Assembly (NCBI GenBank): GCA_003339415.1
Contig: PDHQ01000012.1
Coordinates: 248,001 to 312,000 of the forward strand
DNA: 64,000 nt
DNA from: Ophiocordyceps camponoti-saundersi (nom. inval.)
Lineage: Eukaryota > Ascomycota > Sordariomycetes > Hypocreales > Ophiocordycipitaceae
Direction of reading: 5' to 3'
Shown piece by piece: positions 10,870-22,009 of the stretch. A program made the position numbers and the translations under genes. The number at the start of each line of letters is the position of its first letter. Positions within the stretch are counted from its first letter, which is position 1. Under the pieces are notes generated by a model. That model did not search any database. It was not told the DNA's origin and was given only the letters and a program-made list of their open reading frames with translations.

Positions 10870-12564
10870 CTATATCCAAGCGCCATCTCGAAGTCCACGC
10901 CCGTGTGTTATGCCGTTCTTTGTGCTCAAATCCTTCCCGACACGAATGTTGTCGTATACCTGATACAGGACAGCCTGACGGTCCGGGGGAACGTCCCAGC
11001 GCCGGTTCAGTTCGTCAAATGCCTTGACAACAGCTTCCGTCGAGGAGCACCTCTTCACAGCCCGCAGCACCCAGATGACGAGCCAGCTATAGATGGGAAA
11101 GTCGGCCGCGTGCATATCACGGGCCTGGTACAAGGCCAAGAGCACCCCGTCCAGCCTCGCCTGGCTCCAGTCTGAACCGGGAAAGCCGCCATAGAGGTAA
11201 AAGCCCTTGAAGAGCGCCAAGAATATGGTCGGATGCACGTGGATGTCGAGGCCTTTCATCTCGTCGAGATATTGCGCAACCTTGTTGATGTTTCCGAGCC
11301 GTATGGCGTAGTGCCGTACCAGTATCTTGTAGGTACGAAGGTCGGGAGAAAGGTGAACCCTGGCTTGTAGTGGGTTCTTCAGCTCAGGATGGCTTCTGGA
11401 GACCTTAGAGAACATGAGGAGAACCTTGGAGATGACCCGATTCAGCATGTAGTTTCTATTGGGCAACTCCGTAGCGAGCGTGTGGTTGCCCTTCATCCGC
11501 TCGTATACCTCGTCAGCAGCGGCCTCCTCTCCGCAGCGAAGCAAGCCCGAGATGACGCAGTTGAGTACGACGGTGTCGATCATCTGGCCCGACTCGACCA
11601 TTTCCCGATAGGCAGCGCGGATGCCAGCCGAATCGAGCTTGAGCCCGAAGAAATGGATGAGGCTGACGTGATGAAACCGGTTGAACTCGATACCTCGGCT
11701 TTCCATCTCTCGGTAGACCATGTCGGCGAGAGTGAAATTCCCAGCCTTGGAGGCGACGTCAAAGAGGATGTTAAACGTCACTTCGTTTCCACGAACGTGC
11801 GCCTCGCGTTCCATTTCCCTCCAAAGACGGAGTGTCGACTCAACTTCGCGGTACGTGCTGCGGATGGTGTATCTGGCGCCGAGCGACAAGGCATAGTTCC
11901 ACTCAGAAAGTCGCAGCGTGAGCCCGGCGTTTTTGACATCGGCAACGAGGGCAAAGTAGCGGAGCATTGAGTCGATGTCCCTACGCTGCGGCGTACCCAT
12001 GACCCTCATCAGCCGGCTCCGCCAAGGCCAGCTGAGAAGCAGCATGCGAGGTTCGGACAGCTGGCGGTAAAGCTTGTATATGGACTCGAGCGAGACTCGG
12101 TGCGGGTTCCGAATCCTTTGACCGATGGCAGCATAGAGCTGCACGACCGGCCGCCATTCTTTCTCGCCGACTCGGGCCACCTCCTGACGAGACGGATACT
12201 GTACGTCCGACTTCTTGTCTGACACCCTGACCTTGGGCCCGTCAGGGAGGGCATAGCCGCGACGGTACGGATCCCTGTAGAAGTCGAAAAGTTGATCGAC
12301 GCTCTCGTCGTACTCGCCGCCAACAAGAGACAGCAGATACTGCCTATCAATGGGCTTAGGGGGGGACCGAGTCGCCGAGGGACGACCACTTCTCAGCCGC
12401 CGGTGGCGAAACTGGCCGGGTGGAGGAGGCGACAAAAAGGTAGAGCGGAGCCAGACGGAGCTCTGAGTACAGACTCTCGGTCGCGCAGACGAGGCGGCCA
12501 CGTGTACGTTTCTGCGGCCGGCCGAGAGCAGCGCTCGAGAGTCCAGTCGGCTTTGAATCCTCAT
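10870..12564 (-). CDS. Mitochondrial pentatricopeptide repeat (PPR) protein
   Basis: About 564 residues if it starts at MRIQSRLDSRALLS (12564), which gives an Arg/Ser-rich mitochondrial presequence; the frame is also open from an ATG at 12690. The body is helical with PPR-type units such as NEVTFNILFDVASKAGNFTL, DTVVLNCVISGLLRCGEEAA and DLRTYKILVRHYAIRLGNIN. PPR proteins bind mitochondrial RNA and govern its processing, stability or translation. I cannot assign it to a named yeast factor. It is divergent from the mS23 gene, also mitochondrial, across about 350 bases. Confidence 0.8.
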   Translation of the reverse strand: MRIQSRLDSRALLSAGRRNVHVAASSARPRVCTQSSVWLRSTFLSPPPPGQFRHRRLRSGRPSATRSPPKPIDRQYLLSLVGGEYDESVDQLFDFYRDPYRRGYALPDGPKVRVSDKKSDVQYPSRQEVARVGEKEWRPVVQLYAAIGQRIRNPHRVSLESIYKLYRQLSEPRMLLLSWPWRSRLMRVMGTPQRRDIDSMLRYFALVADVKNAGLTLRLSEWNYALSLGARYTIRSTYREVESTLRLWREMEREAHVRGNEVTFNILFDVASKAGNFTLADMVYREMESRGIEFNRFHHVSLIHFFGLKLDSAGIRAAYREMVESGQMIDTVVLNCVISGLLRCGEEAAADEVYERMKGNHTLATELPNRNYMLNRVISKVLLMFSKVSRSHPELKNPLQARVHLSPDLRTYKILVRHYAIRLGNINKVAQYLDEMKGLDIHVHPTIFLALFKGFYLYGGFPGSDWSQARLDGVLLALYQARDMHAADFPIYSWLVIWVLRAVKRCSSTEAVVKAFDELNRRWDVPPDRQAVLYQVYDNIRVGKDLSTKNGITHGRGLRDGAWI

Positions 12565-12920
12565 GAGATGCTCCTCATGATGGACCTGAACCGCAGAAAT
12601 CGCTGCAACGAATCGCCCTGACCGATTGCAGCGCCACGTATCGGCGGGATGAGGACTGAGCAGTTGAGAGGCCTGGTCATTTGAAGCCAACAGAGATAAT
12701 TGAGATGCTAGAGCAGACGGCTCGCCAATTCCTGCCGCTTGAACGGGATATCAGATAAGTAGGAAGTGAAGCAATTTTTTTTCTGTTAAGCTCCAGTGAT
12801 GTCATCGCCGCCGCGGATATTCTTCGGTCCTTCTCGTCCTAGTAGTTGCTGCCCAGATTCCCACCAAGTAAAAGCTCGGTAACTGCACCAGTCTCGGCTT
12901 GGCAACGAATAGTCGCAATA
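12565..12920. promoter_or_regulatory. Divergent promoter region PPR/mS23
   Basis: About 350 bases between two nuclear genes for mitochondrial gene expression, so it could co-regulate them. No clear transcription factor site was identified. Confidence 0.3.
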
Positions 12921-13745
12921 ATGAAGGGTCGACATGTACGCCCCGCGAGAGTCTACAGAGCCGTAACTCTGGAGATTCGAAACAACGTTCTCAAGGACGT
13001 CGAAGTGCAAAAGCCGGCTTGGTTCGACGTGATGCACTCAGTCCCGCCAGCCGAGACGCTCGTACGAACCATATCGCCGCGACACGCAGCGTTCGAACCG
13101 AAGACGAAGCGGCCTCGCAACCTCTATCGGCCTCAGCCAATCTTTTATCTCGAGGACAAGCTGCGCGCCGTCTTCTACAAGGACCATCCGTGGGAGCTGG
13201 CTCGGCCCCGCGTCTTCGCCGAGACCGACGGCAAGGATTACCAGCGATGCGACTGGAGCAAGGGCTTGCGGCAGCCCGAGATGGCTCTTTCTGGAGAGTG
13301 GTGAGTTTTATCATTCAATGCAAGATTTGGTTTAATTGGCTGAGGACGAAGCAGCGTGGTCCAGCGTCAAATGTGGTTGATGAAGAACGAGGAAATGAGC
13401 GAGAATGAGGCCTACGACAAAGCCCGGTACGAATTCTACGACTTGCGTATGGCCGAAGAGATCGAGCATAGGATTGCGATAGAGGAGGCCCGATACGTGG
13501 GCGCCTATTTCGGCAAGTCGAGGTTGGAAATCGGCATGATGCTCGAGGACGAAGAGTATGAGAGGTGGAAGAAATGGGCCGAGGAAGAGAATGCGCTGGC
13601 TGCGGCCTTGAATACGAACGCGCTCGATGATGTCCTTGTGAAGCCGGATTCAGACGGCGCTTCGGGCGAGGTTGAAGCAGATATGGATGAGTTTGCGGAG
13701 TCGGCGGTTGATCTTGCCACTCCAGGAGATCAGGAGAGCTCATGA
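12921..13745 (+). CDS. RSM25: Mitochondrial small ribosomal subunit protein mS23
   Basis: Component of the mitochondrial 37S ribosomal subunit (yeast Rsm25). Exons 12921..13300 and 13355..13745 give 256 residues. The N-terminus [18 protein letters not shown] and the segment [20 protein letters not shown] are diagnostic of the fungal protein. The second exon carries the [12 protein letters not shown] junction and a charged helical tail ([18 protein letters not shown]). An acidic C-terminal extension ends at GDQESS. The intron is 54 nt with a GTGAGT donor. Confidence 0.92.
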
Positions 13746-13803
13746 GTATACCAATTGTCATATGTATACGACTAACCGCAAGGTTATGCCTAGCTCCTTC
13801 AAG

Positions 13804-14671
13804 CTACTTGTCCGGGCGCCTCGAGCTGAGGACCATCTCTCCAGCACATGGCAGCCCGTACTTGTCAGCAACGTCTTGATGCTGGACATACAAAGTGTCT
13901 GCGAAACTGGACTGCAGCAACAACCGCCCCGTCAGACTTAGCGTCGAGATGCGGGCCCAGGACTCGATGTAGACGAAGCGCATCACATCCTCGGGCACGA
14001 TGTGGAAGATCTTGAGCAGATGTATGGCGAATGCGACGCAAAAGCCAGTAGCCGGCCCGTTGGAAAAGACAAGCGTCGGGTGCCGCCGCCCCTTGACGCT
14101 CACAGGCGACGACAGTAGCACGGTGAATATGCCGATTACGGAGGCCAGAAACGTCAAAGGCGTCGTCAGTAGCGACTGATGAACGCGCCTGGCGCGGGCA
14201 ACGGTGCGCACATCATACGTGCCGGGCGAGGTGCCTGTGGCGCGGCACAGGTTCGCCAGTCGGGCTTCGTAGTCTTCAAGTTGGTGCCGTGACACGCGAT
14301 CCCCGCTCGAGAGCAGATAGCGACGGTGAAAGCCGGCGAAGTCGCAGAACCCGTCGTCCATCATCATGAGCATCTCCTTGGTATGGCCGCCAGAGCCCAA
14401 GACGAACAGATAGTATACGTCGGGCCTTTGCGCCGGTGTAGCGGCAACCCCTGGCTCAGGCCAGCGCATGACACGGCGCTTGCGAATCAGTTGTGCATGC
14501 CTTGTCTTCCGGTGGAGGTCGGAGGAGGATTGTCTATCAGCTGTAGAGTAGAGAAGCGTGGCTGGTCCGACGTACTGTCACGAAGATGACCAGGGCCACG
14601 ACTATGGCGAGGAACGTCGTCAACATGATGCTGCTCGGACGAATGAGGTCGGCGATGGCGGAGCGACCCAT
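13804..14671 (-). CDS. ALG14: UDP-GlcNAc transferase subunit Alg14
   Basis: ER membrane anchor that recruits the catalytic Alg13, making the second GlcNAc transfer onto dolichol-PP-GlcNAc in N-glycosylation. The main exon (about 14505..13804) shows YYLFVLGSGGHTKEML, RRYLLSSGD, FSNGPATGFCV, RFVYIESWARISTLSLTG and the C-terminal YVQHQDVADKYG, all Alg14 hallmarks. A first exon from ATG 14671 to about 14576 would supply the N-terminal membrane helix (LTTFLAIVVALVIFVT). The 14575..14506 intron is my best in-frame choice but its acceptor is uncertain. Expected length is about 265 residues. Confidence 0.88.
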
Positions 14672-15290
14672 CGCCGAGGCGTTTATAACGGAGAGTGCGG
14701 ATTTCCGCCTTGACAAAGTCCTTTACTCGGCCAGAGAGGTCGTCGTCGGATAGCACGTGATGTCGCGATGCTGGTGTAGGGTACGTCAAGCCTGGCTTTT
14801 GCAGAAGAGCATGTAAAAGTTGGACTGGCAGGTCCGTCAAGGCTCAGCAATCACTATGAAGAAGCATCACGAAGCACAAGGCAGTCACACTAAATAAAGT
14901 CTTGATTTGCCGGCCCGGCCTCACTACATAGAAAAACAGAAAACAGTAACAATCCAGCCTTTCCGTGATGTCTGTCGTCTTGCACTTCAGAGCCCTCGTC
15001 TCGTCCTCCCCCCCCTGAAGCCTCACCAGCACCTCCAGGCCTCATAGACACACCAGGCTCCCCCTCTCAGGTCTCTTGGAAAGGCTGTTCAACGTCACCA
15101 GACAGTCTGTCTAGACAGTTCCGAAGTCTCTCACACTCCTGAGAACTAAGACCCGATCCTCCATCACTAACAGCTCGCAAGACAAATCACGTAAAGAAAG
15201 GCATCGAAAATCAAAGGCAAAGAAGGAAAAGCAAGTACAAAGTCTCCGTATCCTCGGCCGGGCCATCAAGAAAAGATATGTTGTCCCGGA
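14672..15290. other. Intergenic region between ALG14 and the GTPase gene
   Basis: About 620 bases with no convincing coding frame. It should hold the ALG14 promoter and the 3' end of the GTPase gene. Confidence 0.35.
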
Positions 15291-16672
15291 TCAACCGTCT
15301 CGTCGAAGGTGTCGTTCGGCCGTGGCTCGAGCAATGTGCAGTCGCGTAGCCTCGCAAGCCGTTTCGTCCAGAACCATGTCCATGCCCTCGCCCGTAAAGG
15401 CAGAGCATTCAACATAGCGGTCGGCTCGGATGCTAACGGCCATGGCTGTACCCTGTAGAAGGGGAAAGAGAGTCAGCTTCAACACGACTTGGCAGCCTGC
15501 TTTGTTCTCCCGCGAGGGAACGGACCTCGGAAACGGTCACGCAGCAGCTATGGGAATGGCCGCTGGGACAGTTGGCAGTGCCGCCGGGGCAAGCCTCACG
15601 AAGATCACTCTTGTTTCCGACCAGGAGGACGAGAGGCAAGAAGACCTGAGTCGACAGATTGAAACCTCGAGCTCGAGCATGAATCCACTGGATTCGGCTT
15701 CAAGTCAGCCCAGGTCGGTTCCATGGGAGGAGGGTATCAGATTCAGGGCATCACGCACCCACTGGACAATGGTCATCATGGAGACTTTGTGACCAATATC
15801 AAAGCACAGGAAGATGCCGTGCCAGACAACGTGAGCAAGACGCTCCACGGTGTTCAGATCCGGTGCGCCTGAGGTATCCTAAAACTCAAGCGTAACCGGC
15901 TGCCCGTGGAAGTTGTCGCTCTTTGGGTACGACTCGTACATGGTGCGAGCCAAGCCGTTGACCTGAATCCGTCAGCTAGCCCTACCAAGAAGGCGACACG
16001 GATCTGTATCCTCACGTCTGGGAAGTAGCCGAAGCGTGAACGACTACAGTAGTAGCAAGAGTCAGTAGAGGCTTAGGACGACGCGAAGGGGTCGTTGGAA
16101 TCCCACAATAGAAGGCTCGTCTGTCCCGAGCCTTTGCCCCCGACGAAGAGAAAATTCATATGAACTGGCTTGTCAGGCGAGATGACAGGAGTCGGGATGG
16201 ATACCGCCTCCTTTCGGCTGCGCGAGAAGTAGGCCAAGACGCGGGCCCAGTTGTGGCAACCCCTTCTGCCCGACGGCTTCCTGGCAGATCCAGCTTCATC
16301 GAGATTGGTAAACGAACGCGTTCGGACGAAGCCAAGTCTTCCGGGGGGACGAGGCGGAATGTCCACCGGATGGTCGGGATCAGCATCTTCGACGGCGATG
16401 GAATCATCGCTGTCGTCCGTATTCTCCTATGAGGAGGAAGACACCAAGCGGTAAGCGTTTGGATAGAAAATCAAAGGAGGAAGAAAAGAAGAGAACATTC
16501 ACGACGGCTACTCCTCATGGCACGAAGAGGCGTAGCTGAGAGAACTCACAATGAACGAGGCAGGCCGATCCTGAGCAACGTCGTTCACGTCCGCAAAGGG
16601 ATCTTCGCGCTCCTCCCACGTCGGCACCCCATCCCGCCAAGTCAGGATTCGTCTAACAAACTCCTGAGACAT
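15291..16672 (-). pseudogene. Divergent Rho-like small GTPase gene with one in-frame TAG
   Basis: Six exons join in one frame with usable splice sites: 16672..16550, 16426..16107, 16043..16016, 15962..15759, 15645..15526 and 15452..15291 (318 codons before the stop). About 130 residues of acidic and basic extension precede the GTPase fold. The P-loop is GGKGSGQTS, lacking the usual GKT lysine position. The G3 motif reads LEF-stop-DTSG, the stop (TAG at 15881..15879) standing where Rho proteins have Trp of WDTAG. G4 NKSD and G5 ECSA are intact. No CAAX box is seen at the end. Everything else looks selected, so this is either a recent nonsense allele, a sequencing error, or a read-through gene. 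Confidence 0.6.
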
Positions 16673-16693
16673 GACGGGCAACGACCTCTAGAT

Positions 16694-16852
16694 TTAGAGC
16701 TCGTCGAAGTCGTCGTGGACCTTGCCGGTGGAGTTATCGTCCTCAAGATACTGGCTATAGTTGAAGCCGTTGATCTCAATCAGATACCACTGGGCGATGA
16801 GGCAAAGGATGATGATGAAGAAAACGATGAGGATGAGACGCAGTAGAGGCAT
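16694..16852 (-). CDS. Small one-helix membrane protein (52 residues), candidate
   Basis: A short frame with ATG at 16852 and TAA at 16696..16694. Residues 3-23 form a strongly hydrophobic helix (LLRLILIVFFIIILCLIAQW). A hydrophilic acidic tail then ends in HDDFDEL. It lies 21 bases upstream of the GTPase start on the same strand, so it may be translated from the same transcript or an overlapping one. I do not recognise the family. The clear helix-plus-acidic-tail layout argues for a real microprotein, but it rests on one short frame. Confidence 0.45.
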   Translation of the reverse strand: MPLLRLILIVFFIIILCLIAQWYLIEINGFNYSQYLEDDNSTGKVHDDFDEL

Positions 16853-17587
16853 CGGTGATATGAAATCAAGAAGTGATCAGAGGCTTTCTAGGTATCTTGT
16901 GGATGAGACCAGGGGGATCAAGGGATCGAGGGCTGTTTGGTGATGATGCTTTGTGGGTTGGGGCCAAGAGGGTTTGTGATGAGGGTGATGATGGTTAGGA
17001 AGGGTTGAGTTGAGTGCCTTGTTGGAGAGCTGGGGGGGGATTTTATACGTTATTTTTTTCCCTGGTGGCCGACAGCTGGCAGTCAGGTGAAAACGCGTCT
17101 TAGGGCTGGCAACGCGTTGCTTGGCTGTGCTGTAAAATCAAAGGCTGGTTTCTGCCTATCTTACCAGGCATCACTCTTCTTCACACATCACCCCTTCTTA
17201 GGGCTTTGGCCATTTAGTCCGTGCTTTCACTGCCTCTCCCTGTCTCTCTCTCTCTTCTCTCTCTCTCTCTCTCTCCCCCCCTCTCTCTTTTCCATCTGAC
17301 GGAGAATCTCTCTTCCTTGCCCCTCCCCGTCTTCTTCTAACCCACAGTTTCTCTCCTCTATTCACATATTCACACCTCTCACTGGTCGATGATGCTTCTC
17401 CTCCCCTGACCAATCTTCTCTTCCTACTTCTCTCCCTCTTGATCCTGCTTCCCATCGTCGTCGTCCTCTCTTCCTCTCTCCTTCTCCCCAACCATCCACT
17501 CTGTCGACTCCCTCATCTACGTTTCCTGCCCTCTCGCTCAAGTCGTAGTCTCTCTTCACTGCCATCAGTCTGGATCCAATCCCAGGT
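16853..17587. other. Intergenic, with a long pyrimidine tract
   Basis: No coding frame supported. From about 17220 to 17560 the plus strand is almost pure C/T (tracts of TCTC repeats), like the pyrimidine-rich leaders of strongly expressed fungal genes. It could be the 5' leader of the short frame starting at 17588. Confidence 0.35.
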
Positions 17588-17860
17588 ATGCCTTTACGAA
17601 CGAGAAAACAAGATCCCAAGTCGTGTCGTAACAGCTACCGCCAGTTGGCGACGAGCATTGATTTTCTTTCGCAATCTGAATCTCCCTATTCTCCAAGCTT
17701 CTCAGATCGACAAAGCCCATCGCCGACGCAGCAGTACGGAGATAGCGGCACTCTAGAGCTTGTCTCGCCGAAGATCCATCCCCATGTCCGGGTAGTTGCC
17801 GAGGCGGGAAACGGCTCGCGAAGGAACGGAACATCACCGTCGTTCAGTCCGACCTCATAA
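17588..17860 (+). CDS. Hypothetical 90-residue Ser/Pro-rich protein, doubtful
   Basis: ATG at 17588 directly follows the pyrimidine-rich leader. The product begins MPLRTRKQDPKSCRNSYRQL and continues Ser/Pro/Tyr-rich (SESPYSPSFSDRQSPSPTQQ). No domain or family is recognised. The opposite strand is also partly open here, so a real gene is not certain. It would be convergent with KCS1. Confidence 0.3.
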   Translation: MPLRTRKQDPKSCRNSYRQLATSIDFLSQSESPYSPSFSDRQSPSPTQQYGDSGTLELVSPKIHPHVRVVAEAGNGSRRNGTSPSFSPTS

Positions 17861-18194
17861 TAATCGCCTGGGTTCCATCCCGTAGTCCCAAGTTCATCAG
17901 GGGGGCGTGTACAAAGCAAACGTCGACTGATGTGCTCCGATTCACAGCGTCTTATGAGCCACACCGAGTGAAGATGCTGAGACAGTGCACAAAAGACATA
18001 GCATCAACTCCTTCATCAGTTCCCGTCCAGCAGAGGAGAGAAGAAACGTCAAACATTAAAGGATAAATTATATATGGGAGAGAGAGAGAGTTGGAGAGCA
18101 AAAGGGGGGAAAGGGAGGGATCAAGGCGATAGAGATGACGTGCCCCGTATCTCGTACAGTTAAACCTGAACAACAGTAACAACCCTCGTCACGA

Positions 18195-21100
18195 TCAAAC
18201 GCTGGCAAACCCCTCGTCGTCATGAATGTCGGCTCGAACTCCAGTGACGTCATTGACGGCTCCATCGCCATCTACAGCAATTCTGGCCCTGGGCCCACGC
18301 AGACCGGGCGTTTCCAAGCCCAACTCGGCCCGGATATCACGTTGAATACGGAGGAAGTAGTGCCTCAAGCTCGCAAGACCCTTCAAGAAGCCTCCATCGG
18401 CCTGGTCCGGATGCTGAGGGGGGCAGGGCTTGTCGTGCATCTTGTCGAGCGGCGTCAGACTGTTGGCAAAGTCAGCCACCTTGAAGTCAATGTCACGTCG
18501 ATTTTTGCGTTTCCTCCTCGACGTCTCCTCAGTGTCCGTCGCTCCGTCCGTCGTCGAGTCGTACATGGTCTCATAGCCGCCATCTTCGGACGCGTCACCG
18601 TCGTAGAACATGAGGAGGCTGGCAGCGTAGAAGCGGTAGCCGCGGAGACCGCGGACGATATGCTCCAGCCGTGCCAGTTTCTGAAGCACCAGCGGGATGT
18701 GCCGGAGCACACTGTCGAGTTCGACGCCGTTGTAGAGGAACTTCTGCAGCGCCGCCTGGAACTCCGGGCCGGCCTTCACTTGTCTGCCAAAGTACTTGTC
18801 CTGGAAGTCGTAGCTTTGCGTCCGCGCGTTCCAGACTTGCAGCCCGCATATCCGGACGCCCAGCTCGGCCGACGTCGTTCTCAGGCACTTGTCCTGCTGC
18901 GACCTCTGCTTCTTTGGAGTGGCGTCGACACCGTACTGGCGGGTGCCCATCTTGAGATCCATCATGCAAGGCCGCTTCATGCCCGCCGTCAAATCCTCCA
19001 GCAGTAAGAAATACTCGACTCGGTCAGGCCGCGTCCGGGCCTCCTTCTTGGCCTCCTTCGGGTTGATCGGTCGGGGAATCTTGTGGAACTCGACCATCGG
19101 GTCAAGTAGCTCGTCCGCTACCTGCGGCGCTTCTTCGATGACTCGAGCATTTCGCGCAGCAGTAGATTTGTGGTCGTCGACGTCGTCGGCTTCCTCAAAG
19201 TACTTGAGGCTTCCACGGGACTCACGCACGTCTTCTGGTTTCCGCCTCAGGCCACCTGCTGAGAAGCGTCGCTTTTTCTTAGCAGCTACGACTTCCGACT
19301 TGAGGGTCTGCGGCTCTGGCGCACTCGAGCCTGTAATGTCTTCGATGATAACTCGCGACAACGGCTCCAGCGAATCAGACACAGGTCTCGGGCGAATCAA
19401 AGGCTCGTGCTGCGAGCTTAAGGGAGACGACGGCCCCCGACTTTCGTCTCGAGGCTTCGTCTCGGGCATGTCTGGAGGGCCAAGGTTCGGATCCGAATGA
19501 GACGGCCGGATGGGCCGAGGGATCGCCCGTTGATGAGGCCTGCGGTGCTTTTGTACCTCGACTGGGGCCTTGAGAAAAGCGTCGTTGAAAACCTCGTTGC
19601 GCAGACGCTTGTTTATTGTCGTCGCCCCCCAGCTATTGGGCCTCTCGTCGAGCACGGGCCTCGGCAGCGACGAAGGTCGAGGCGGCGTGGGATCGACTGC
19701 GTCTGTGGACACGCTGCGGCGGCGGAAGAATTCGGGAGACGCCGTTGGCTGGAGGAGATTGCGCGGGAGGATGTGCTTGTTATCGTCAAACGTCACAGTC
19801 GGGATCTGCAGACTGGAGCCAGCCAGCGACTGGCTCACCACCCTCACCGACACCACCGGACGGGCAACGCCGTTGCCGTTTCCGCTGTTGCTGCCGTTGG
19901 CCAAAGAATCCCTGTTGGCCTCGCTCATAATCTCCTTGGTTGCCTCGCCGATGGCCTTTCTGCGATCGACGGCTGCCGAGTCGTCCTTCTTAGCGGCGCT
20001 CTTGCGGCGAGACAGCTTTTGAAAGGTAACATTCAGTACGCCAATGTAACTGGGGAAAGACACGAGTTAGCATAACCTTGTCCGTACCTATCGGATCCAT
20101 GGAGCATAAGGAGGGGAACTGAAACGTACCGGGGGAGAAACGGTAGTAAGTCACGGTGGTATCTCTCGATAGTCTCGTAAAACTCATTCTCCCTATTATT
20201 GAGTTGCTTACAGACGGCTCGACGAGAGAAGCGCCACAATGTTGTGTGACCGCCAACTTGGTGCTTGTATGGGATGAGCTCGATGGCTTCAAGGGGCTTC
20301 CGGATATGGACTTTATCCTCGCTCGAGACTCTGCACGACACGCGACTCTTAACCTCGCCGTCGTCTTCCACAGCATACTCATCGCCTCTGCGGACCACTA
20401 GAGTCTCACGGGGGGGGCGCACGCGGAGAGAGCTCAAGGCCGGCTCCTCCTTGTCATCGATTTCCGGCTCGGGCTCGGGCTCATCGGCCTTGACGAGCCA
20501 CGGATGAGCCTTACTGTGCGAAAGCGACCTAGGCTGCGCAGTACAGGCAGTATCCAAGCCGTGGCCCGCGCGAAGACGGGCCTCTGGCATCTCTTGATGT
20601 GGAAGAAAGACGGCCGACGATATCTTCTCCTCACCCGAGTCTTCGGCGTCCGCCTCGGCATCCGCATCACCGTCGGCATCTAAGCCGTCGGGGTCCTTAC
20701 CGGCAGAGACATCGTTTGCCGTCTCTAGCAGTCCTCCCATCGCTTCCGCGGCGGGCTGCGCCGTGTCCCCTCGACGGGGCGGCGCCGGCAGGGGCGGCGA
20801 GGCTGCCCGACCCTCCAAGGCAAAGTAGGCAGCTTCTACCTGACCGGTCGTCCCACAGCTCGAGGGAACCTCGGCGACCGGCGTCGGAAGTGGCAAGGAG
20901 GAGGGCGGGGTGCTCGGAGAGTCGTCAAATGTCTGCTGGGGCCCTTCCTCGGGTGCCGACGGCAGCCTGTCGCGGTGGCTCTGTCTCGTATCTTTGCGGC
21001 GACCCTTTTCGTCTGGAGGTAGACCTTCTTTGAAGAAGCGCAGACTGTAGCTGGCCTTGCGGCTTCGCGCGTTGGGTTCCACTCCGGCCATGGCTTCGGT

Positions 21101-22009
21101 GACCGATTGCTCCACAAGGCCGTCGGCTTCATCACCGCCACTAGAGCCAATCGACCAGGCTTTTTCAGTCTTCTCAGGTGTTCTATTCATAGCATGCTCG
21201 ACGCTGCTATGGCGAAGCGACGATGGGCGAGGTGTTCGCAGAGAATCGCGCGGCGGCGGGGAGGGAGAAGAGTATGATGGCTCTGGCATTTCCATGGAAG
21301 ATGACTTGGTCGGTGTAATGACATTTTGAGGGGACGCTCGACCAGGTGATGATGAGCGTTGAGATAGTCTCGGAGACGACGACTCGAGTCCCAGAGATGT
21401 AAGATGCTTGTTCTCGACCACGTCCGGAGACGAGTTGCGGTGTACGGGAAGCACGTCCCCCATGTAGGCCATAGCGGTTCGGTTGTGCAACCGAGGACCG
21501 GGGGAGACGGGAACCGGTGCAATCATAGCCGCCGGCTGTGGCGCGCCACGGTCCAGGGGCGCATGTGCCTGGCCGTCGATGGCCAGACCATCTCGCGATG
21601 GACGGGCAAAAAGGGGATTCTTGTCTGGCGAAGCTCTCGAGGACGAAGTTGAATGATCGTTTTGAGATGAAATCGACAGCAAGACTTCGTGATAATGAGT
21701 ATCAGAGGCAGGAATGCCCCTGGCTGAGGCCAGAGCCTTGGTCAACAAAGATGGACCGGGTTGTCTGGCGGCGACGGGCTTTGAGTCGTCCGCAGACTGC
21801 GAGTCCCGGGTCCGAGCAGGGATATCAAAAGACCTTGGTGGTTTTGGGGAGGTAGAGACTTGAGATGCGACGACGAGGACGGAGGAGAGCGGCAACGAGT
21901 CCGACGAGGCACCGTCGACATCGTCATCGTCGGCAGCGGCGCAGTGGCCCGCGGGCCTCAGCAGTGCAGGGGATGCGGCATTTTCAGGCTCAGGGGACGA
22001 ACCAGACAT
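18195..22009 (-). CDS. KCS1: Inositol hexakisphosphate kinase Kcs1
   Basis: Makes inositol pyrophosphates (5-PP-IP5, IP7) from IP6, signals in phosphate sensing, vacuole form and stress. Exons 22009..20130 and 20049..18195 give 1244 residues. The first half is long, Ser/Pro-rich and acidic. Near the splice junction lies the conserved [19 protein letters not shown] with NENEFYE-like [10 protein letters not shown]. The catalytic PxxxDxKxG motif is PCMMDLKMG (about residue 985), followed by the SLL element ASLLMFYDG and the metal-binding DF motif KVADFANSL. The C-terminus FLRIQRDI fits the IPK fold. Confidence 0.95.

Noticed and set aside
15879..15881. TTTTAG just before GATACC as a splice acceptor that would remove the stop
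   Set aside because: Using it would remove the conserved upstream segment (ARTMYESYPKSDNFHGQPV) and no donor in frame fits.
18222..19007. 261-codon plus frame antisense to KCS1
   Set aside because: Antisense of the conserved kinase domain; no own similarity.
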